DNA of 64,000 bases from Diphasiastrum complanatum. Lineage: Eukaryota; Streptophyta; Lycopodiopsida; Lycopodiales; Lycopodiaceae. A model generated the notes under the pieces. It did not search any database. It was given only the letters and a program-made list of their open reading frames with translations, and was not told the origin of the DNA. The stretch lies in NCBI GenBank assembly GCA_029204225.1, contig CM055106.1, forward strand, positions 47,939,337-48,003,336, written 5' to 3'. The position numbers and the translations under genes were made by a program. This document shows, in pieces, positions 24,135 through 64,000 of the stretch. Numbering within the stretch: the first letter of the stretch is position 1; the number at the start of each line of letters is the position of its first letter.

Positions 24135-24731
24135 GTTGCATAGGAAGCCGAGTAGTAAAGGGGGGATATTTTGGGCCTTAGGTTAGGTTAGGGTTAAGTT
24201 AATATTGTAAGTAGGTAAGGTTAGGTTTATTTTTTATTTTTTTATTAAAATTCAAAATGAAGAATGTGAAAAAAATTTACAAGAGAAACGAAACTTCAGA
24301 GCTGAAAATTTGAAGTGCTTCTCTCTCACTTGGAAACATCCAACAATTTTTTTTCAAAATTTTGGCAATTCTGACCCATCTCCACTAATTTGATCATAAC
24401 TTCCTCAATATTGATCCAAATCACAAAAATCTAGTACATCTAAAAAGCTGACAACAAGCTCTATCAGCTTATAGGATCAGATCAATGATTGAATGTGATT
24501 TGATATATCAAATTTAATGGCTTGAAAATTGGTGCAAATAAAAGTTAAAACAAAGCTCTACAAACCTATTGAATCAAATTAGAAATGAAAAACGAATTTG
24601 AATGTCGAAAATGGATCTATACATACCTGAAAATTTCAAACTTAAAAATCAGCAAAAAGAAAGCTACAAATGCAATAAATTTATCAAATCTAATGGAATT
24701 CACACAAAATTATCATGAATTTAGGATCTAT
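23460..24731. other. AT-rich non-coding with (GA)n tract
   Basis: No gene is seen. A (GA)n microsatellite occupies about 24067-24132, with shorter GA runs from 24005. Between 23870 and 24740 the sequence may be remains of the retroelement whose LTR follows, but no domain can be read. Confidence 0.5.
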
Positions 24732-25283
24732 GCTCTAATACCAAGAATTGTCATGTGCCAAATCCCAAACTAATAGCAATAACAATGAAGTAAAACTAAA
24801 AGCAAGAAGATAACAAGACAATCATGATAGCATATCAATAGAAAGCTAGAAACAATGAGATCACAATGAAATCACATTAGTAATGGAAAGAATAGTACAA
24901 TATATCAACATGATCATTGATTCATGTGGATAGGGCACATGAGATCGAGCAATAGAGATCCCTATGGCTCACATTCACAAGGAAGCTAGAAGCTCTCACT
25001 TGCAAATGAGCCAAAAGATTCACAAATTGATGTCTCTTGCCTAGTTATAGACAATGCTCTTACTTAACTTAACTTAACTATCTTGAGAGATAGTTAGTCT
25101 TTGTTAAGTATTATTTAAACTACATTGGGCCCTTTATGGCCTATTATCCTTATTAATTATTTTGAAGGGCCTAAAGAGAGAACCGCCTTATTCTTAAGGC
25201 TAATAGCTCCCTTTGGGCCTACAAAGTTTACATTATATATTATCTTGCATGTATAAGCATGGATGTACTAATAGTACATGACA
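24732..25283 (-). repeat. LTR with primer-binding site (minus-strand element D)
   Basis: gctctaatacca (24732-24743) is an inverse primer-binding site. After five bases comes a segment ending in inverted TGTCATGT (24749) and ACATGACA (to 25283), about 535 bp. This is the organisation of a minus-strand 5' LTR. No coding region of the element survives to its left. Confidence 0.6.
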
Positions 25284-25939
25284 AACTCCATCCTCACCTT
25301 CCAAGTAGCCTATCATTGCCTTCCAACACGTAGCCACTTGAGGTTGCCATGTTGCAATGATTTGATTCTTTCTTTCAAACCTATTCCAATGCACAAAGCA
25401 CTCTCTTGAATGTCAAAAAATGAACTCAACAAGAAATCACAAAGATATGGAACCTCTCAAATCTCTTTCTTGCACAAAACCTAGCAAATCCAACACATAG
25501 AATGAAGAATTCTTGATCAACCTATGATCTGCCAACAATCTAATGAATCTTGCCACTTCCTAAGATTGAAACACACTCTATTAAAGTCCAGAAACTTCAA
25601 AAAATAGAGATCCAATCAAAATTAGAGTTTTGACAAAATCACAAAAAATTGAATCTTCAAGATTCTACATGCAATTGTTAAAACGTTGCTATACTATCTT
25701 GTAAAATGCAATAAGACCTATCCATATCTATTAAAGTTGCCACATTCCACCAAGTATGGAGTGAAATTGTCCTACTTCAATGATTGTGCTTTCTATTGAG
25801 TTTTGATTTACAGAAAATCAATTCTACACTTGAAAAATGCTTTATTTTTTAGTAGGAATTAATCTAGCATGCTCTAGAATTGGTAGCTCCTCCAAATCCT
25901 TGCTAAACCTGGCTGATCTTTCAAGTAAACTGCACCAAA
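25284..25939. other. AT-rich non-coding
   Basis: No recognisable gene or domain. It lies between two LTR/primer-site units and may be degenerate interior of the element whose LTR starts at 25952. Confidence 0.4.
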
Positions 25940-26604
25940 GCTCTGATATCATGTGAAGAATTTCAGATCATTAAGATCCAAAATAACTCTAAGATCTTTG
26001 ATTACTTAAGATAACACATCTAGCACCATTGACAATGTAGAAAACTAGCTCTATCAATCAATGCATAGAAGCTTCAAACTCTAATAGAACTTGACAAAAT
26101 CATATATGAATGATAAAGTACTATTGTTGTCCATACAAAACCAGTAAGCTACTATATTTCACACATGTGAATGCAACAAACATCAAACCAATTAATTCTA
26201 CACACAAAAAGTTAAGATATCAACACCAATGTGCGCACCAATGAGTATGGAACCGCAAAGAGATCTCAGGTATAAGCATGAATGAGAGTAGAGAGAGATA
26301 ATAATACACTTCCCACGTGTGTACACCTATTTATAATAGGTCCATGCTTATATTCAATCTTAGTTTCTCTCCATAGAAACTTCTAGATCAAAAACCCTAT
26401 CAACAATATGACTAGATTAAATGTATCTAATTGAATGTGTCCAAACTCGACCTACTACATTTCCCACACTTTCCAAAAGTGGTAATCCAAAAATATTTAG
26501 ACTAAAATAACTTTGAATTTGTTTATCTCTAAGTCTAAAAATGCATATTGGCCTCAAATTGCCAAATAAACAAAATATGACCAAACTAGTTGATATTTCT
26601 CACA
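25940..26604 (-). repeat. LTR with primer-binding site (minus-strand element C)
   Basis: gctctgatatca (25940-25951) is an inverse primer-binding site. It is followed by an LTR-like segment 25952-26604 beginning TGTGAAGAA and ending TTCTCACA. Its outer end (aaactagttgatatttctcaca) resembles that of the LTR at 6743-7358 (aaactagttgacatttttcaca), so the two belong to related families. A TATA-like run (ctatttataatagg) lies near 26330. Confidence 0.65.
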
Positions 26605-26659
26605 CTCTATAGCTCTTTTATGTACAAAATCACAGTATATCGTTATCACTCAAACAACT

Positions 26660-26940
26660 AAGAAAGTAGTGTGGTTGAATAACTTGCTATCGAACATTTT
26701 TCTGAAGTAGTATGCTTGGACAATTGTCTTATGTGATAATCAAAGTACCATTGCTTTATCAACCAATCCTAGATTTCATTCTAGGAGTAAGCACATTAAA
26801 ATTAAATATCACTATGTCAGGAGTAAGATTTTCAACAAAGAGGTAAACTTAGAGTACTATCGAATGCAATACATGATAGTAGATATATTTACCAAGGCAT
26901 TGAGCATTGATGTGCACAACAGATTGTTGGATTTATTCAT
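26660..26940 (+). pseudogene. Ty1/copia RNase H remnant
   Basis: The + strand encodes DNQSTIALSTNP, then RSKHIKIKYHYV and DIFTKALS between about 26733 and 26910, the end of a copia RNase H domain, with a stop upstream. The rest of the polyprotein is not present. What follows is probably its 3' LTR in decayed form. Confidence 0.75.
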
Positions 26941-28815
26941 TTTTTCTCCCAAAATCCCATAGTTAATTTATATTTATTCATGTTGTTGCATATTTACTCG
27001 CATTGTCGCACAATCTACAAAAATATATGAGAATTCTAAATAGGTATCTATGCAACAATGAAACTATTGAAAGAACCTCGATAATCAAACTATCAAAAGA
27101 GTCTCAACAGTCAAACTACTGAAGGAGTCTTGAGTATTGACTGTCTACTATCAAATATAGACAAAAACTTGAATGTTCGATTCAAGCAACTATCAAATCG
27201 AGCATTCGAACTGTTGTCAACCTCAACTTTAGCTAATTCAACTCCGGTTCAAATCAACAATTGTCGATTGTCTAGTTAGCATAGTACCAATATAAATAAA
27301 GCTAGTCACCTATGTAAGCTAGTTTTAGCATTTTGCAACTGTTTCGATAATGACAACAATTGTGATCACTACCTATCCAAAGCGACGACTGCCGCCTATC
27401 TAGATAGTAACATCCATGATCGCCACCAAGATCCATATCAGATGACTTAACTCAATGTGTCTATACACTTGTATATATTTGAACAAATGCAAATCTTATT
27501 TGTCATGGAAATCCAACAAGCATCGATCAAACTCAAACAAAGAGTTAGTAAGCTATCAAATGATCTCAAATCATTGAAGCTGCCATAAAACTAGAGTTAG
27601 TTTCTGTTAGATTTTATCCTTGAAATCATTTGTAATATAAAATTATTTTTGTGTAGTCTGTAGTTTTACTCACATTATTGAGACCATGTCGAAGGTATCA
27701 AGACCATCAGAAATAGACGTATTGTCTATATAGTTTTAAATTTGAGAGATTATCAAACAAAATTCAAATCAATCAAAAGTTGATGGACTGTTGAGGGTTC
27801 CAAACTCGACTAAAATAGATCGAGTAGCACATTCCAGAAATTTCAAAGCCCCTCCTTAGGTGGTGTTGCTATAGCTACCACAATTTTGAGAAAAAATAGC
27901 TAAAGAAATCTAAAATCTGAGAAGGAAAAGTGAGTGACAATCCACCAACACCTTCCCCCTTTTCTTCACAAAACCTAAGAGCTAGGAGGACAATCCACCT
28001 TTCCCTACCCCTCGATGTCACAAGGAATGCCAGGCAGGCAGTAGATAGGCTTGTTGGCTGCTAGCGAGGGCAACGATGGAGCCGTGATATGAAGCCTACA
28101 ATTATTTACTTACTTTTTTTTTTATTTCTTTTAAAAAATAAGAAGTAAAAAAAATTTCAATTCATTTTTAATTTTTTTCAAAATCAATGAGATTTAATTT
28201 ATAGTTGGTAGAGACGGATCGATCAAACCTGTTACAGTTTTTGGTGGCTCTAATAACAACTGCTACTATCACACTAATGGTTACCGCCCGGAGTACCGTA
28301 TCGGTCAACACAAAAAACCGAACGCTCATGGTCCAATCCAAATCCACTCTCTGTGCCTTGAGCCCAATGACTAAATAACAAGCGAGTTCCAGTTTCTAGC
28401 CCTAACAATGTCCCATATCGCCGCTAGTTGGCCTTCTCTTGAACCTAGCAAACACCATCCTAGCTATGCATATGCTCATTACCATCTACCAACTCCTAGG
28501 TAGATAGAATGAATGGTAATTGAGATATCCTTCCCCTGTATACCTCCAAGGTGAGAGCCTTTATGCCAAGTACATATCTCTAATTAAGACAAGTGGCATG
28601 GATGTTGTCCACTAGTCAAGTCATTAGCCCAGTCCAAGGTGCGATTTCAAGTTAGGTGTGGGATCCAAGAGCTGGGTCCCTAACAAAGCAAAATATTGAT
28701 ATTAGTGCTACATTGTTTACTGTGTATTTTATATCATTATTATAAATAGTTTTGAGTATTCAAGTCTAGTGAATAATACAATTCTTAGAAAGATTAAAAA
28801 CTACTACCATATTTT
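26941..28815. other. AT-rich non-coding, with a 26-bp triplet repeat
   Basis: No gene is seen. Three adjacent 26-bp units beginning aaacta lie at 27061-27086, 27087-27112 and 27113-27138 and are about 65-75 % alike. A tataaataaag run near 27290 would suit an LTR promoter. Part of this interval is probably the 3' LTR of the preceding copia relic. Confidence 0.45.
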
Positions 28816-29630
28816 GCCAAAAAAATAGGTGGTGGGGAAGTTGAAAGTAGGAGATGAGATCTTTAGATGATGCAAAACCTCAAGCAACATCAAGTCTCAA
28901 AACTTATTCTTGTCATCCACTAGTGGAGTGGATAGGTGTGTTACTTGTGGTGAGCTATTTTATAACCTCTTTGTCCCCAAGAGTAGATGAGTTGTATAAG
29001 AGTATTACATGTAGCAATGGAGACCCATGCTCTCATCTAGGTCTATGCATGAAATAGGGACATCTAGGAGTCCACAAAGCACAGAATTGACTTTTTCTAT
29101 AGATGTGGAGGTAAAGTATAAATATTGTACATAATATAATGATGCTAGTGCTAAGTAATAAGGTTGCAACAAAAAAAAAATTGGCATCATATTATGTAAC
29201 TTCATGCAAAATGGTTCGCAAATTTTTTTTGCTATCTATCCCCACCATGCTTTGAGCACTCCTCACTCTCAAGTTAGGAGAGCTTGATGATTGCCAGCAT
29301 ATGTGTGGTGCAAAATACAATGCTCAGTCGCTCAACATCTTAGTGCCCCACATTGTGGCACCCTTACTGCTGAAGTAACCCAACCGCTGAGAGAAGCTTA
29401 TTTTATCAACTCTAATTGAGGGTGCCTAACCCCTCACCCTTGGGCAGAGAAGCCATCTCAAGTTGCACCCACAATTGCAGTTGCAGTTGAATATATGCTC
29501 CTTTCTAGGCCCGAAGATGAACTATGTCCTTGCATATAGCTCCACTCTAAACTATAAATCCTAAAACCCTAGCTTGTAGCTTCAACCATTAAATTGTAAA
29601 CCCTAGCTTAATATGTGCTACTATAGTAAA
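28816..29630. other. intergenic, unassigned short frame
   Basis: A 67-codon + strand frame (28854-29057) has no recognisable motif and I do not call it a gene. The remainder is non-coding. Several aaaccctag phrases occur near 29564-29605. Confidence 0.4.
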
Positions 29631-30146
29631 GGGCCTGCCCCACTTACAAGTTAGCACTTTTCTGAGAGGTGTGGGGCCCCACTTACAGCTAGCGCATCCA
29701 AGTTAGCTAACGGATTCAGTTAGCACTAACCTGCACTAGAGCATTTTGTGCTTCTCACTAGCTGATGCAAAACAGGTCCTTTCAGCTAACCTGTGTCTCA
29801 GTTAGGAGAGGCCCCAACTGCCAATCTGTTGGCCCTCTCCTCCTCCAACTACCAGTGTCCACAAGCATATCATCTCTCCATGGCAGCTCGTCTCCATGGC
29901 AGCCTTCAACAGGGTGTGGAACAAGCTCCAAAAGCTCCTATTGGTGCAGTCCATTGCTTGGCTTAACTGAGCCACTAATGGGTATGGAAATGGGGCAGCT
30001 CCTCAATTAGTGCTAAACTAAGTGATGGAGATAAGTGTAAGTGGGGCAGCAAGAAAGACGGTTAGCTAAATGGCACAAGTTAGCATTAGCACTAACATAA
30101 CCGCCAGTTAGCTAATCTGCAAGTGGGGCCTAGGCAGGCCAGGCCC
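29631..30146. mobile_element. MITE, PIF/Harbinger-like candidate
   Basis: A non-coding element of about 516 bp with inverted ends: GGGCCTGCCCCACTTACA on the left and, read inversely, GGGCCTGGCC followed by GGCCCCACTTGCA on the right. A TAA trinucleotide lies at both edges (627-629 with one extra A; 30147-30149), as in PIF/Harbinger target duplications. A ccccacttrca phrase and a gttagc phrase are repeated in both arms. It has no transposase and would need one in trans. It ends about 380 bp before the helicase start codon. Confidence 0.55.
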
Positions 30147-30384
30147 TAAGCGATTTATCTGTGTTGCTCTAAAGATTGATCATTGTTGCTCGAAAGAAGA
30201 GGCAACATGAAGCTTTGCATCATCCATTCCAGACATAATAAAAAACTCTAGGATCGCGATAGCCAAGCTTGGCCTCGTCAGCCACCTGCAGAAATTCCAC
30301 CTGCTATCGCCTGCATCACAAACAATCGTGCAGCAAGCTGTGAGGATTCAATTAAAACAACGGACGATAGCCAGCCCTTATTGC

Positions 30385-30393
30385 AAACCCTAA
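30385..30393 (+). promoter_or_regulatory. telo-box upstream of the helicase
   Basis: AAACCCTAA, about 137-145 bp before the proposed start codon. In plants this box is typical of promoters and leaders of translation and ribosome-biogenesis genes, which suits a DHX33/DEAH10-type helicase. Function is inferred from sequence and position only. Confidence 0.45.
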
Positions 30394-30529
30394 GGTTTTG
30401 TAACACCACTCTACCTCCATCACAATATAGATTCCTTCAAGAGCTGCTATGCTATCAAAAGTATTTTTTAGCAACAACAGTTTTTAATTAATTTGATTGG
30501 TTGATGCGGCTTCAGCTAAGGAGCAGGAG

Positions 30530-64000
<33,471 letters not shown>

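Noticed and set aside
28685-28720. ttgatattagtgc near 28691 as another primer-binding site
   Set aside because: Too many mismatches to the initiator-tRNA complement and no LTR-like end next to it.
28854-29057. 67-codon frame upstream of the helicase
   Set aside because: No motif, no supporting context, length compatible with chance.
30497-30529. Helicase start at the TTG at 30497
   Set aside because: A non-AUG start is unlikely in a plant nuclear gene; an in-frame stop at 30494 and an ATG at 30530 fit better, though an upstream exon cannot be excluded.

Overview
The window looks like nuclear DNA of a seed plant with a large, repeat-rich genome. It is AT-rich, has no bacterial-type gene packing and is mostly plant transposable elements: Ty1/copia and Ty3/gypsy chromoviruses with initiator-Met tRNA primer sites, hAT elements, one LINE and MITE-like repeats. 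I cannot name the species. The only host gene I can support is a DEAH-box RNA helicase of the DEAH10/RID1 (animal DHX33) type on the + strand. Its first eight recognised exons run from 30530 to 62756, with GT-AG introns of matching phase, and the gene continues past the right edge.

Layout. 1-2813: no gene; an inverted-repeat (MITE-like) structure at 629-1190. 2814-6050: decayed copia (+). 6743-8760: copia remnant (-) with its 3' LTR. 9408-13670: decayed gypsy chromovirus (-). 13966-17331: 5'-truncated copia (+) whose 3' LTR is the apparent target of a recent non-coding LTR element (LARD) at 17332-22351, which has 1.2-kb LTRs, a GTTCC target duplication and iterated hairpins after its primer site. 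22357-28815: AT-rich, with three minus-strand LTR-plus-primer-site units and a copia RNase H relic. 29631-30146: MITE just upstream of the helicase.

The helicase introns are the main landing zone. Intron 5 (32386-48652, 16.3 kb) holds a LINE embedded in a (CT)n tract, a hAT relic broken by a copia fragment, an older copia relic, a young but defective copia (41852-46803, duplication ACACG) and a gypsy integrase relic. Intron 7 (50519-62570, 12 kb) holds a chromovirus (51047 to about 59270) interrupted in its integrase by a 5.46-kb hAT element (52050-57510, duplication CCTCGTAC), then a 711-bp hAT-type MITE (59707-60417, duplication GCTAGGAC). Intron 7 cuts the codon inside helicase motif VI, so correct expression needs removal of this whole nest.

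How the parts relate: the mobile elements are layered insertions whose order can be read from interrupted frames and target duplications. The helicase reading frame is uninterrupted across all eight exons despite this load, which argues that the gene is functional. Most retroelement coding regions are broken. The best-preserved transposon gene is the seven-exon hAT transposase.
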